From: Fischerella thermalis PCC 7521 | Lineage (GTDB): Bacteria > Cyanobacteriota > Cyanobacteriia > Cyanobacteriales > Nostocaceae | Length of the DNA: 64,000 nucleotides | Direction of reading: 5' to 3' | NCBI RefSeq assembly: GCF_000317225.1 | Contig: NZ_AJLL01000051.1 | Location: 1 to 64,000 of the forward strand | Part shown: piece after piece, positions 10,014 to 18,907 of the stretch | How the letters are laid out: the number at the start of each line of letters is the position of its first letter | How positions within the stretch are numbered: the stretch's first letter is position 1 | The notes under the pieces: generated by a model | What the model was told of the DNA's origin: nothing | Database searches by the model: none | What the model saw: only the letters and a program-made list of their open reading frames with translations | Made by a program: the position numbers and the translations under genes

Positions 10014-10069
10014 GTCATTAGTCATTAGTCATTAGTCATTAGTCATTAGTCATTGGTCATTAGTTATTG
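10014..10069. repeat. STRR: eight tandem GTCATTA heptamers
   Basis: Six exact GTCATTA-class copies and two variants (GTCATTG, GTTATTG) run without gaps for 56 bp. The block lies 21 bp upstream of the sppA start codon, so it would be part of the sppA leader or promoter. Not a CRISPR: the units are 7 bp with no spacers. Confidence 0.9.
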
Positions 10070-10214
10070 GAGATGATTAAAAAACAATCAACAATCAACA
10101 ACCAACAATCAACTATCAACCTTCATAACTAATGACTTTATTGTTTAGTTTGATATTTACACCCAATACCCCACACCTATCATTTAAGCTAGCAAATATA
10201 GATGAGTTTTATAC

Positions 10215-11264
10215 TTATTTTATATGCTCTAAACTCCCTGAACACTGTAGTTGCTTGATAGTAGCGTTACCAGTACAGAATAGCACCGTAGTTATTTCAG
10301 CAATTAATATCTCGCCCAAGTCGTAGACAGCAGCTTCCGAGGAAGCAGCAGCTTGCAAAAATGGCATTGCTAAACCAGCTATATTTGCTCCCAGTGCCAA
10401 AGCTTTCGCCACATCCAGTCCATGACGTAATCCGCCAGAAGCAATGAGAGGTACTGTTGGTGCAACTGCGCGAATACTAGTTATGCACTCCGCCGTTGGT
10501 AAACCCCAATCTGCAAAGGTTCGACCCAAACGCCGTTGTAGGGGATTTTCAGCTCTTTCACTTTCTACTTTTGCCCAAGAAGTGCCACCTGCGCCAGCTA
10601 CATCAATCGCCTTTACGCCTGCTGCAATCAGCTTCTGTGCCATTGTTGCTGAAATACCGTTGCCTACTTCTTTGGCAATAACAGGGACTTGGAGTGTTGA
10701 GCATAATTTAGATATTTTGTCAAGCAAACCCCTAAAATTCTTATCACCTCGAGGTTGAATGCACTCTTGCAATGGGTTGAGATGCAAAATCAAGGCATCA
10801 GCTTCCAAAATATCAACTACTCGCAGACATTCATCTAAGCCGTAATCATAGTTGAGTTGCACAGCGCCCAGATTGGCAAACAAGAGAACATCTGGAGCAT
10901 ATTTGCGGACAGCGAAGGTATCGGCCACAGAAGGTTTTTCTACGGCTATACGCTGAGAACCGACACCCATAGCGAACTTATAGTGTTGGGCGACTTCCGC
11001 TAGACGACGGTTAATCATTCCCGCTTCTGGGGTTCCTCCAGTCATGGAAGAAATTAATAATGGTGCCCCTAACTGCTTTCCTAAAAAAGTAGTACTAAGA
11101 TCAATGTCATTGTGATCAAGTTCCGGCAAACAACAATGGCTAAAACGATAATCTTCTAATCCATTAGTAGTTTGTTGGAATTGCACATCTTCTTCTAGGC
11201 AAATGCGGATGTGATCGGCTTTACGAATTTGGGTAGCGACGGATGGGCTGATGGGCGTGTTCAC
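10215..11264 (-). CDS. fni: Type 2 isopentenyl-diphosphate delta-isomerase
   Basis: A 349-residue FMN- and NADPH-dependent TIM-barrel enzyme interconverting IPP and DMAPP for carotenoids, phytyl chains and quinones. Signatures are [16 protein letters not shown] at the N-terminus, [13 protein letters not shown] (FMN site), [48 protein letters not shown] and [19 protein letters not shown]. Length is normal. ATG at 11264. Divergent from pnkp across a repeat-rich spacer of about 430 bp. Confidence 0.96.
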   Translation of the reverse strand: MNTPISPSVATQIRKADHIRICLEEDVQFQQTTNGLEDYRFSHCCLPELDHNDIDLSTTFLGKQLGAPLLISSMTGGTPEAGMINRRLAEVAQHYKFAMGVGSQRIAVEKPSVADTFAVRKYAPDVLLFANLGAVQLNYDYGLDECLRVVDILEADALILHLNPLQECIQPRGDKNFRGLLDKISKLCSTLQVPVIAKEVGNGISATMAQKLIAAGVKAIDVAGAGGTSWAKVESERAENPLQRRLGRTFADWGLPTAECITSIRAVAPTVPLIASGGLRHGLDVAKALALGANIAGLAMPFLQAAASSEAAVYDLGEILIAEITTVLFCTGNATIKQLQCSGSLEHIK

Positions 11265-11492
11265 GAGTAGGTAATTTTCGAGGATGAGGATATTGTAATT
11301 TCTATTGTGTCAATAAATAGGGGTGTAGGGAAATAAGAGTGTAGGGGAAAGACAAAGCGAATAAATTTGCCAGTAAATAGAAGAATTTTTGTGTAATTGC
11401 AGATAACCTGCATAAATTTGGTTTACTTACACCCATATCAAATCTGGAAGAGTAGTTCTAAAAAAACTAACTGTCTTGGAAACCTCCAGGAT

Positions 11493-11578
11493 TAGACCTC
11501 TTGCATGAATTATTTAGTTCCCTCCCCAAAATCGGGGAGGGTTAGGGTGCGCTTAAAAATCTTTGTGTAAGAGGTCTA
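11493..11578. mobile_element. 86-bp MITE-like element
   Basis: Terminal inverted repeats TAGACCTCTTGCA and TGTAAGAGGTCTA match at 12 of 13 positions. The interior holds a perfect hairpin, CCCTCCCC and GGGGAGGG around a 6-nt loop (11520-11541). No coding capacity. Its termini resemble those of the element at 15671-15777. Confidence 0.65.
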
Positions 11579-11633
11579 CTTAGAGGGAAGAAGGAACAGA
11601 AAGTGGAACAGTGGAGAAAAACCACCAACCACT

Positions 11634-11665
11634 GTAGGGGCGTACAGCTAGCTGTACGCCCCTAC
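11634..11665. repeat. 32-bp perfect palindrome just upstream of pnkp
   Basis: The half-site GTAGGGGCGTACAGCT is followed immediately by its exact reverse complement, with no loop. Ends 25 bp before the pnkp ATG. Such GTAGGGGCG palindromes are dispersed in Nostocales genomes; a regulatory role is possible but unproven. Confidence 0.8.
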
Positions 11666-11690
11666 TAACCATAAATCAGCAACACGAACT

Positions 11691-14300
11691 ATGAAACTAA
11701 CTATTCCCGAACTTTCTTTAGTTGTTCTCATCGGTGCTTCTGGCGCTGGTAAATCGACCTTTGCACACAGACTTTTCCAACCTTTTGAAGTGTTATCCTC
11801 AGATTTCTGTCGGGGATTGGTATCAGATGATGAGAATAATCAATTTGCAACCAAAGATGCTTTTGATGTCCTGCACTTTATCACTACCAAACGACTCGCA
11901 GCAGGAAAACTGACCGTTATTGATGCGACTAATCTCCAACCAGAAGACCGAAAAATTTTTGTTCAGTTAGCACGAAAATACCATTTTTTCCCAGTAGCGA
12001 TCGCTCTCAATCTACCAGAAGAAGTATGTCACCAACGTAATCAACAACGCCCAAACCGTCAATTTGGTTTTCATGTAGTGCGGCGTCATACCCAAATGTT
12101 ACGACGTTCGTTGCGGGGATTAGAGCGAGAAGGCTTTCGCTACGTATATATTCTGAATTCAATAGCAGAAATTGATACCGTGGAAATTGAACGTCAACCC
12201 CTGTGGAACAATCGCAAGTATGAACACGGGCCCTTTGACATCATCGGTGACATCCACGGCTGTTGTGATGAACTAGAAGCCCTGTTGGAAAAATTAGGGT
12301 ATGTCAAAGGGGGACAAGGAGGAGAAATTGCCTGCTTATCTTCCCCCACTTCCCCCACCCTCTGGGATGCTCCCACCTACTACCATCCCCAAGGGCGTAA
12401 AGCTGTTTTTCTGGGTGATTTAATAGACCGAGGCCCACGTATTCTCGATACCGTGAAATTAGTAAGAAATATGGTGGTAGCAGGGACAGCTATTTGTGTT
12501 CCTGGTAATCATGAAAATAAGTTTTTGCGGAGATTACGGGGAAAGAATGTCAAAATAAATCATGGTTTAGAGAAAACTTTGGCAGAGATAGAAGCTTTGC
12601 CAGCAGAATGGCGTGAACACCATACTAAAGAACTAAAAGAATTTTTAGATACTTTGGTGAGTCATTACGTTCTTGATGATGGTCGGTTAGTGGTTGCTCA
12701 TGCTGGGATGAAGCAAGAATATCAAGGACGAGGGTCAGCTCAGGTGCGAGAATTTGCTTTATATGGTGAAACAACAGGAGAAATCGACGAGCTTGGCTTA
12801 CCCATCCGTTACAACTGGGCAGCAGAATACCGGGGTCAAGCAATGGTCGTCTATGGACACACACCCGTACTTTCCGCAGAATGGCTCAACAACACTATTA
12901 ATATTGATACAGGTTGTGTTTTTGGAGGCAAACTCACAGCCTTGCGCTATCCAGAAAAGGAATTAGTGAGTGTTCCTGCTGCCCATGCTTACAGCCAACC
13001 TGCCAAACCCATTGACAAGGTTGTGACAGAAACAATGACAGTCCAGCAGCAACTGGATGATGTGTTAAATATTGATGATGTCCTGGGTAAGCGCATTATT
13101 AATACCCGCTTAGTACCTCATATAAAAATTCGAGAAGAAAATGCGATCGCAGCTCTAGAGGTAGTCAGTCGTTTTGCAGCCAATCCCAAATGGCTGATTT
13201 ATCTACCACCCACCATGTCTCCAGTGGAAACATGCCAACAACTGGGATATCTGGAACACCCCCAGCAGGCCTTTGCTTACTATCGTCACCAGGGAATTAC
13301 ACAAGTCATCTGTGAAGAAAAGCACATGGGTTCCCGAGCAGTGGTGATTGTGTGCCGGGATGAAATAGCAGCTAAAAAGCGCTTTGGCGTTGTGAATGAG
13401 GGTATTGGTATTTGCTACACCCGCACAGGCAGAAGATTTTTTGATCACCCAACTCTCGAAACAGAACTGTTAGATAGGTTAAATACCTGCCTTACCAATA
13501 GTGGCTTCTGGGAAAAATTTTATACCGACTGGGTATGTCTAGACTGTGAACTAATGCCTTGGTCAGCTAAAGCTCAAGGACTGTTACGAGAACAATATGC
13601 TCCCGTTGGCGTAGCATCACGCCTAGCACTGGGTGACGCTGTAACTTTGCTGGAGAAGGCAGAACGACGGGGTGTAGATGTGACTTTACAATTGAGCAAT
13701 TATCAACAAAAAGCCGAGATGGCTCAAAAGTATGTCACGGCTTACCGTCGCTACTGCTGGCCAGTTGAGCATATTTCTGACTGTAAGCTTGCACCTTTTC
13801 ACATCTTGGCAACAGAAACAGCCGTCCACACTGATAAAAATCATCAATGGCACATGCAAGAAGTAGCAAAAATAGCTCTGCATGACCCCGAATTACTGTT
13901 GCCAACAGCATATAAGGTAATAGATTTGACAGACCCAAGCAGTGAAGCAGAAGGGATACATTGGTGGGAAAAATTAACAGCTATGGGAGGTGAAGGTATA
14001 GTTGTGAAACCAATGCAATTTATCGTCAAAAGCAGTCGAGGAATTATTCAACCTGCGGTGAAATGTCGCGGACAAGAGTATTTGCCAATAATTTATGGTT
14101 TAGAGTACTCAGCACCTGAAAACATGCAACGTCTACGCCAACGAGGATTAACTCTCAAGCACTCCTTGGCAAAGCGGGAGTTTGCGTTGGGTGTGGAAGC
14201 GTTGGAACGTTTCATTACTCATGCACCTCTACGCCGTGTCCATGAATGCGTTGTGGGAATTTTGGCACTAGAGAGTGAACCTGTAGATCCGAGGTTGTGA
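11691..14300 (+). CDS. pnkp: Polynucleotide kinase-phosphatase-ligase Pnkp (RNA repair)
   Basis: An 869-residue three-domain RNA end-healing and sealing enzyme of the bacterial Pnkp/Hen1 system, nearly the same length as Clostridium thermocellum Pnkp. (1) 5' kinase: P-loop GASGAGKST, K21. (2) Calcineurin-type 2',3'-phosphatase: GDIHG (D187, H189), GDLIDRGP, PGNHENK, VVAHAG and VYGHTPV. (3) C-terminal ligase/adenylyltransferase: nucleotidyl Lys544 in KHMG, with WVCLDCELMPW and GGEGIVVKP as later ligase motifs. All catalytic motifs look intact. The protein repairs RNAs cut by ribotoxins such as anticodon nucleases; the partner methyltransferase Hen1 is not adjacent and is not found in this window. 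ATG start at 11691. Confidence 0.95.
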   Translation: MKLTIPELSLVVLIGASGAGKSTFAHRLFQPFEVLSSDFCRGLVSDDENNQFATKDAFDVLHFITTKRLAAGKLTVIDATNLQPEDRKIFVQLARKYHFFPVAIALNLPEEVCHQRNQQRPNRQFGFHVVRRHTQMLRRSLRGLEREGFRYVYILNSIAEIDTVEIERQPLWNNRKYEHGPFDIIGDIHGCCDELEALLEKLGYVKGGQGGEIACLSSPTSPTLWDAPTYYHPQGRKAVFLGDLIDRGPRILDTVKLVRNMVVAGTAICVPGNHENKFLRRLRGKNVKINHGLEKTLAEIEALPAEWREHHTKELKEFLDTLVSHYVLDDGRLVVAHAGMKQEYQGRGSAQVREFALYGETTGEIDELGLPIRYNWAAEYRGQAMVVYGHTPVLSAEWLNNTINIDTGCVFGGKLTALRYPEKELVSVPAAHAYSQPAKPIDKVVTETMTVQQQLDDVLNIDDVLGKRIINTRLVPHIKIREENAIAALEVVSRFAANPKWLIYLPPTMSPVETCQQLGYLEHPQQAFAYYRHQGITQVICEEKHMGSRAVVIVCRDEIAAKKRFGVVNEGIGICYTRTGRRFFDHPTLETELLDRLNTCLTNSGFWEKFYTDWVCLDCELMPWSAKAQGLLREQYAPVGVASRLALGDAVTLLEKAERRGVDVTLQLSNYQQKAEMAQKYVTAYRRYCWPVEHISDCKLAPFHILATETAVHTDKNHQWHMQEVAKIALHDPELLLPTAYKVIDLTDPSSEAEGIHWWEKLTAMGGEGIVVKPMQFIVKSSRGIIQPAVKCRGQEYLPIIYGLEYSAPENMQRLRQRGLTLKHSLAKREFALGVEALERFITHAPLRRVHECVVGILALESEPVDPRL

Positions 14301-14321
14301 GGGAGAAGGTGGGGAGATAGG

Positions 14322-14378
14322 GAGATGGGGTGATGGGGTGATGGGGTGATGGGGAGTGTGGGGAGTGTGGGGAGTGTG
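14322..14378. repeat. Tandem octamer/nonamer repeat downstream of pnkp
   Basis: About four GATGGGGT units followed by GTGTGGGGA units in tandem between the convergent pnkp and kinase genes. Confidence 0.75.
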
Positions 14379-14419
14379 GAAATAACCACTAACCACTAAC
14401 TATGTAACCACTAACTAAA

Positions 14420-15598
14420 TTAATCTGGAGAATTATTACCAAGATACTTAGCTCTTAATTCCTCTAACTCCTGATCGATCTTACTGTGAGGAGTCGGTTG
14501 ATTTGTCGATTGTTGGGGCGATCGCATTGCTTTGTTATTTGCAGATTTAGTACCGCCCAGAAATGTAGTCCTCATTTCCTCTAATTCTTTTTCGATGGGA
14601 TTATAACTAGGAGTGGGTGTAGAAGTAGTACTAGTTGGTGGAGGTGAGGTAACAACTGGTTTGCTTGGTATGGTGAGGGTAGTAGCAACAGATGACTTTT
14701 TATTTAAGTCTGTGAGAACTTCATCTGTGGTTTGGTAACGCCGGGCGGGAATGCTTTGGAGCATTTTGTCTAAAATAGAGTTTAACTCTTCGCTGACTGG
14801 ACTTTTGACGTAGCGTTGCCAAATCCAAGTGTCGTTATTGATATCGTACAAATCGAAAGGCGATCGCTCGGTTAATAAGCGCACACAGGTAGCACCCAAA
14901 CTGTAAATATCACTGGCAAATATCGCTTGTCCCCGTATTTGTTCTGGTGCAACATATTCTGGACTACCAATACTTGTACCAGTGCGGTTAAGGGCTGTGT
15001 GAGTAACAAATTTAGAAGCACCAAAATCTACTAGAACTAAATCCCTGTGCTGTTGATTTTCTTCCCCTCCTAAGGGAAATCGGCGACGAATAATATTTTC
15101 TGGCTTAATATCTCGATGAATCACTTGTCTGCTATGACAAAATTGCAAAACAGACAATAAATTATTGAGCAGTTGCCGAATCTGCGTTTCGTTAAAAGCC
15201 CCTTTGAGTGCCAATTCTTCTGCCAGATTTTGCCCATCAATAAATTCTTGGACTAGATATTGCCTGTCATCTTGGGTAAAGTATGCTAGCAGTTCTGGAA
15301 TTTGCGGATGTTTCCCTAACTCATCCAGCCGCATTGCTTCCTGATTAAATAACTCTACTGCTTTTTGTACAGTACTAGTGCCTTGGGCTTGGGGATAAAA
15401 TTGCTTAATCACACAACGCGGTTTAGAGGGTTTATCCTCATCCACAGCTAGAAAAGTTCTGCCAAAACCGCCTTGTCCTATGGGTTTAATGGCGCGGTAA
15501 CGTTCTTTGAGAAGTAGCTTAGCACCACAAGTTTGGCAAAACTTGCCATTATTCGTGTTTTGGGGTTGGGGACAGCTGGGGTTAAGGCAATAGCTCAT
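14420..15598 (-). CDS. Ser/Thr protein kinase with N-terminal 4-Cys zinc ribbon
   Basis: A 392-residue soluble Hanks-type kinase. Residues 1-25 form a zinc-ribbon prefix (CLNPSC..FCQTCG), common in cyanobacterial kinases. The kinase domain follows: GQGGFGRTF loop, VIK Lys, VIHRDIKPENIIRR catalytic loop (HRD), LVDFGAS, and GSPEYVAPEQIRG, all intact, so it should be active. After a Pro/Ser/Thr-rich linker (about residues 305-335) the tail carries a short duplicated motif, IEKELEEMRTTFLGG and IDQELEELRAKYLGN. No membrane segment. Substrate unknown. Convergent with pnkp. Confidence 0.9.
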   Translation of the reverse strand: MSYCLNPSCPQPQNTNNGKFCQTCGAKLLLKERYRAIKPIGQGGFGRTFLAVDEDKPSKPRCVIKQFYPQAQGTSTVQKAVELFNQEAMRLDELGKHPQIPELLAYFTQDDRQYLVQEFIDGQNLAEELALKGAFNETQIRQLLNNLLSVLQFCHSRQVIHRDIKPENIIRRRFPLGGEENQQHRDLVLVDFGASKFVTHTALNRTGTSIGSPEYVAPEQIRGQAIFASDIYSLGATCVRLLTERSPFDLYDINNDTWIWQRYVKSPVSEELNSILDKMLQSIPARRYQTTDEVLTDLNKKSSVATTLTIPSKPVVTSPPPTSTTSTPTPSYNPIEKELEEMRTTFLGGTKSANNKAMRSPQQSTNQPTPHSKIDQELEELRAKYLGNNSPD

Positions 15599-16062
15599 AC
15601 TAAGAACTGGGGGACACCTGTCTCTATTGTGCCTGCTCTAGCCAAACAGTGGTTAGAAAAATCCCAGCTATAGTGGACTTCTTGCAAAAGGTGAAGGGGT
15701 AAGGGGAAAAGGAAAGAAAAATCCCTTTACCCTTGACCCTTTTTGCGGCAACTGTAATTTTTGCAAGAGTCCTTCTATCGTCTCTAAAAATGTAGAAGGC
15801 TGGAGCCAAGTAAGAGTAGAACTCGTAAAAATTAAAGATGGGCACTTTACCACGATAAATAATACTGATAATGTATAATACCTATATCATTTTGTAGGAC
15901 GTAGTATGTCATATATTGAATTTAAATTAAAGCGTCCGTATAATCTCTGAAAAACAGTGTTATAAAACAACAACACTTTATACTATCTACCGACCAAGAA
16001 ATCCGGAAACAGGGAGCATTTACCGAAAATGTAAATATAAATAGTGACTTAGTGAGCAGCTC
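15599..16062. other. Divergent kinase-kinase intergenic region with a MITE
   Basis: Spacer between two divergent Ser/Thr kinase genes. It contains the element at 15671-15777 and an AT-rich stretch (15850-16050) that must hold the promoter of the plus-strand kinase. Small ORFs here lack coding features. Confidence 0.6.
15671..15777. mobile_element. 107-bp MITE-like element
   Basis: Ends TAGTGGACTTCTTGCAAAA and (inverted) TAGAAGGACTCTTGCAAAAA are imperfect inverted copies, and the interior GGGTAAGGGG / CCCTTTACCC arms can pair. Similar in design and termini (CTCTTGCA) to 11493-11578. No coding capacity. Confidence 0.5.
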
Positions 16063-17844
16063 ATGGCCCACCACATGATCGGTAAAGTACTACAAGGACA
16101 GTATCAAATCGTCCAAAGTTTGGGTGCAGGTGTGTTTGGACAAACATATATTGCGATCAATGTTGAACAACCAAATCACCCAAAATGTGTAATCAAACAA
16201 CTCAAGGTTTCTAGCTCCCAACCCGCCTATTTACAGTCACTGAGGTTACACTTTCTCACAGAGACTGAAACTCTGAGATATTTAGGACACCATGATCAAA
16301 TTCCGCAACTGATTGCTTGTTTTGAAGAAAACGAGCGTTTTTACTTAGTGCAGGAGTTTATTGAGGGACATGCACTCACAACAGAATTGCCCATTAATCA
16401 ACGTGCGGGTTATCTTTGGACTGAAAGCGAAATTATTCAATTTTTACAAGATGTTTTAGGTATTCTCAATTTTGTTCACTCTCAAGGAGTAATTCACTGC
16501 GACGTTAAGCCGGAAAATTTAATTAGACGTACGTGTGATGGGAAATTAGTTCTGATCGATTTTGGTTCTATTCAACCAATTAATTTTGGCATAGATACTG
16601 TATTGCCAATTTATAGGGTTCCTGTCACTTCATTGGGTTATATTCCCCCAGAACAATTTATCGATCAAACACAGCCCAATAGTGATATTTATGCCGTGGG
16701 TATGATTGCGATCCAGGCTTTAACTGGTTTATCTCCATTGCAATTAAAAATTGATCCTCACAGTAATGAATTTATTTGGCGTTCTCATCAGACTCCAGTC
16801 AGCGATTATCTTGCTGCAATTCTTAGTCAGATGATCCGTTATAACTACAAAGATCGTTTTCAGTCAGCAGCTGAGATATTGCGGGCGCTTGAGCAAATGT
16901 CTCTCGAATATTCGCAAGCGCAAACGAATCAGTTGCAGTCTACTGTATTGCGAGATTCTACAGACGAAGAAGACCATTTTGCTCGCCGCGATGCATCTGT
17001 TAAATCACCTCCTTTACTGACAGGAATGCGAGTAGGACTGGTGGCTAATTCTTTGGTAGTGGGATTTGGAGTCTATTCTTTGATGAATTCTCCGGCCTAT
17101 TCGGAAACAGAAACTTTATATAAAGCAACAGAAGAATTTCAATCAGGAGATTTGGAAAAAGCGATCGCTCTGGCAAAATCTATTCCTGAAAACAGTAATG
17201 TTTATCCAGAAGCACAAACTACAATAGAAGAATGGCAAAACCAGTGGCAACTTGCTACTGAACAATATTTATTAGCGAAAAAAGCATTAGACGAGGGACA
17301 ATGGTCAGAGGCCATACATGCTGCTTCTCAAGTACCCGATATTTTATATTGGCAGTCAAAAACAGATCAAATCGTTGAGCAAGCCAAAGCTAAAATCGAA
17401 ACACAAACAAATAATTTATTAGCTAGAGCTTATGAAAAAGCTGCTGTTAAAGATTTCAGTACCGCTTTAACTTATTTACAGCAAGTTCCTAAAGAAACTT
17501 CTGCTACTGATTTAGTCAAACAAAAATTAACTGAGTACCACCAAAAACAACAAATTAGAGCCATCTTTTTGTTGCAACAAGCTTATAATAAAGCAGAAAT
17601 AGGTGAGTTTGAGACGGCTGTCAAATTCCTCCAGCAAGTCCCGGAAAATTCTTCTGTATATGCAACTGCTAAAGCAAAATTGGAAGAATATACACAAAAG
17701 CAACGTTTGCAAACAAAGAATCAAAAGGTAGCTCCATCTAAAGTAATAGCTGCAATATCAAAAGAAACATCAATGCGTGAATCTTTTGATCCCAGCACTT
17801 TGCTACAAGAGGTCAACATTACACCAAATGCAACACCTTTATAA
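16063..17844 (+). CDS. Membrane-anchored Ser/Thr protein kinase with C-terminal helical repeats
   Basis: A 593-residue Hanks-type kinase without zinc ribbon. Kinase domain about residues 10-285: GAGVFGQTY loop, VIKQLK Lys, catalytic loop VIHCDVKPENLIRR, LIDFGS and LGYIPPEQF. The HRD motif is H145-C-D, i.e. a non-RD kinase. A membrane segment lies at about 322-343. The C-terminal part carries four ~50-residue TPR-like units, each with an (I/V)P..S..Y.A pattern (SIPENSNVYPEAQ, QVPDILYWQSK, QVPKETSATD, QVPENSSVYATAK). ATG at 16063 or 16075. Presumably an envelope-sensing kinase; the ligand is unknown. Confidence 0.88.
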   Translation: MAHHMIGKVLQGQYQIVQSLGAGVFGQTYIAINVEQPNHPKCVIKQLKVSSSQPAYLQSLRLHFLTETETLRYLGHHDQIPQLIACFEENERFYLVQEFIEGHALTTELPINQRAGYLWTESEIIQFLQDVLGILNFVHSQGVIHCDVKPENLIRRTCDGKLVLIDFGSIQPINFGIDTVLPIYRVPVTSLGYIPPEQFIDQTQPNSDIYAVGMIAIQALTGLSPLQLKIDPHSNEFIWRSHQTPVSDYLAAILSQMIRYNYKDRFQSAAEILRALEQMSLEYSQAQTNQLQSTVLRDSTDEEDHFARRDASVKSPPLLTGMRVGLVANSLVVGFGVYSLMNSPAYSETETLYKATEEFQSGDLEKAIALAKSIPENSNVYPEAQTTIEEWQNQWQLATEQYLLAKKALDEGQWSEAIHAASQVPDILYWQSKTDQIVEQAKAKIETQTNNLLARAYEKAAVKDFSTALTYLQQVPKETSATDLVKQKLTEYHQKQQIRAIFLLQQAYNKAEIGEFETAVKFLQQVPENSSVYATAKAKLEEYTQKQRLQTKNQKVAPSKVIAAISKETSMRESFDPSTLLQEVNITPNATPL

Positions 17845-17867
17845 CTACTGGATAACTAAATTTTTTC

Positions 17868-18034
17868 TGATATCATGTTCGCTTGAATACTTATACTGTC
17901 GCGTAGGCTGGTAATTGGTAATGGGTAATTGGTAATAGGTAATAAAGATACCGACTAATCATTTTTCCATGCCCAATGCTCAATACCCAACAACTAAGCA
18001 TAATATCATAAGCAATTAGCCGAACTTGATATTA
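17868..18034. mobile_element. 167-bp MITE-like dispersed repeat, copy 2
   Basis: The left end TGATATCATGTTCGCTTGAA and the reverse complement of the right end, TAATATCAAGTTCGGCTAAT, match at about 15 of 21 positions, so the element has terminal inverted repeats. The body is nearly the same as 2851-2998, including GGTAAT heptamers opposed to ATGCCCAAT units that can fold back. No coding capacity, so it would need an enzyme encoded elsewhere to move. Confidence 0.65.
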
Positions 18035-18069
18035 GTTAATTTGAATGATTACAATTTTCCAATTAAAAT

Positions 18070-18093
18070 GAGGACACAGGTGTATGTGTCCTC
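18070..18093 (-). terminator. Terminator-like hairpin downstream of the minus-strand gene
   Basis: Perfect 9-bp arms GAGGACACA / TGTGTCCTC with a 6-nt loop. Read on the minus strand it is followed by ATTTTAATT, and it lies 77 bp beyond the stop of the 18170-18907 gene. Confidence 0.55.
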
Positions 18094-18169
18094 AATAACT
18101 TTATGAACGAACAAAAATTAACTAAGTTGCCCAGAAATAGGAGCTTTTTTAAACGGTAAAATTGCAAGT

Positions 18170-18907
18170 TTAAATTGAACTTGGCAAGCGTAAATTAAAA
18201 GCGATCGCATCTAGATACGGTTCAAAAACAGCCAAATTTTCTATCTTATCGAACTTACCTGTTTGCGAAGCCGGGTCAAAAGCAGTAGCCATAACATAAA
18301 GTGCTTTGCCATCAAAAGTAACATAACCTAGATGTTGTTCTTGCACTCCACCTTGGCGCTTTAAACCGACAAAACCATAACGGAGTCCAGGGAGTTTACC
18401 AACCTGTACTTGTTGAGATGGATAGCTTGAAAAAGTGATGCGATCGCCATAACTACCTTGACGATCTTTCTCTAATCCAGCGTAGTATTCATTAACCCAA
18501 GCATTGAGTGCTGATAATAGCTGAGTTTGGTATTGGGGATTTTGGTAATCTATTTTTTGACTGGGATCAATACCAACTTGAGTGAGCATCTTCTGAAAAT
18601 TCGGCTGTTTTTCCAGTGGGTAAATTAGCATCTCTACCGTACCAACACGTTCTCCATTTGCAGAGATACATAGTAGAGGTGCATTACCATCACAAGGTGC
18701 AACTTGCCAATCTTTGGGGCTAGGAGTTTTCTGGGCAAGATTTTTCCAAATATTGTTTCCATTAGGGCTAGAAGTCGTAGTTGGAGATGTTTGCACTACT
18801 GTTGGAGAATCACTATTTTTAGAAGAGCCAGAACCAGTAACCTTGAATCCTAATGGCACTAAAACCAACAAAGCTACACCGATGATTACATGATAAAGTC
18901 GCAGCAT
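18170..18907 (-). CDS. Hypothetical membrane-anchored or secreted protein
   Basis: A 245-residue protein of no family I recognise. Residues 1-24 form an uncleaved anchor or signal (LYHVIIGVALLVLVPLGF), followed by a Ser/Thr/Pro-rich linker (about 25-55) and a globular domain. The domain contains two Cys spaced APCDGNAPLLCIS, a QTQLLSALNAWVNEYYAGLEKDR helix region and LPGLRYGFVGLKRQGGVQEQHLGYVTF strands. This suggests a periplasmic protein. Stands alone, with a terminator-like hairpin after it. Similar proteins are probably cyanobacteria-specific. Confidence 0.7.
   Translation of the reverse strand: MLRLYHVIIGVALLVLVPLGFKVTGSGSSKNSDSPTVVQTSPTTTSSPNGNNIWKNLAQKTPSPKDWQVAPCDGNAPLLCISANGERVGTVEMLIYPLEKQPNFQKMLTQVGIDPSQKIDYQNPQYQTQLLSALNAWVNEYYAGLEKDRQGSYGDRITFSSYPSQQVQVGKLPGLRYGFVGLKRQGGVQEQHLGYVTFDGKALYVMATAFDPASQTGKFDKIENLAVFEPYLDAIAFNLRLPSSI

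Larger units (their letters stand above)
11265..11690. other. Intergenic region with a MITE and a perfect palindrome
   Basis: Divergent spacer between fni and pnkp. It contains a small terminal-inverted-repeat element (11493-11578) and a 32-bp perfect palindrome (11634-11665) only 25 bp before the pnkp start. No protein gene seen. Confidence 0.7.
17845..18169. other. Intergenic region with MITE copy 2 and a terminator hairpin
   Basis: Convergent spacer between the kinase and a minus-strand gene. Contains the repeat at 17868-18034 and the hairpin at 18070-18093. No ORF. Confidence 0.7.

Noticed and set aside
10014-10069. Possible CRISPR array
   Set aside because: Units are contiguous 7-bp repeats with no unique spacers, and no cas genes lie nearby; this is an STRR.
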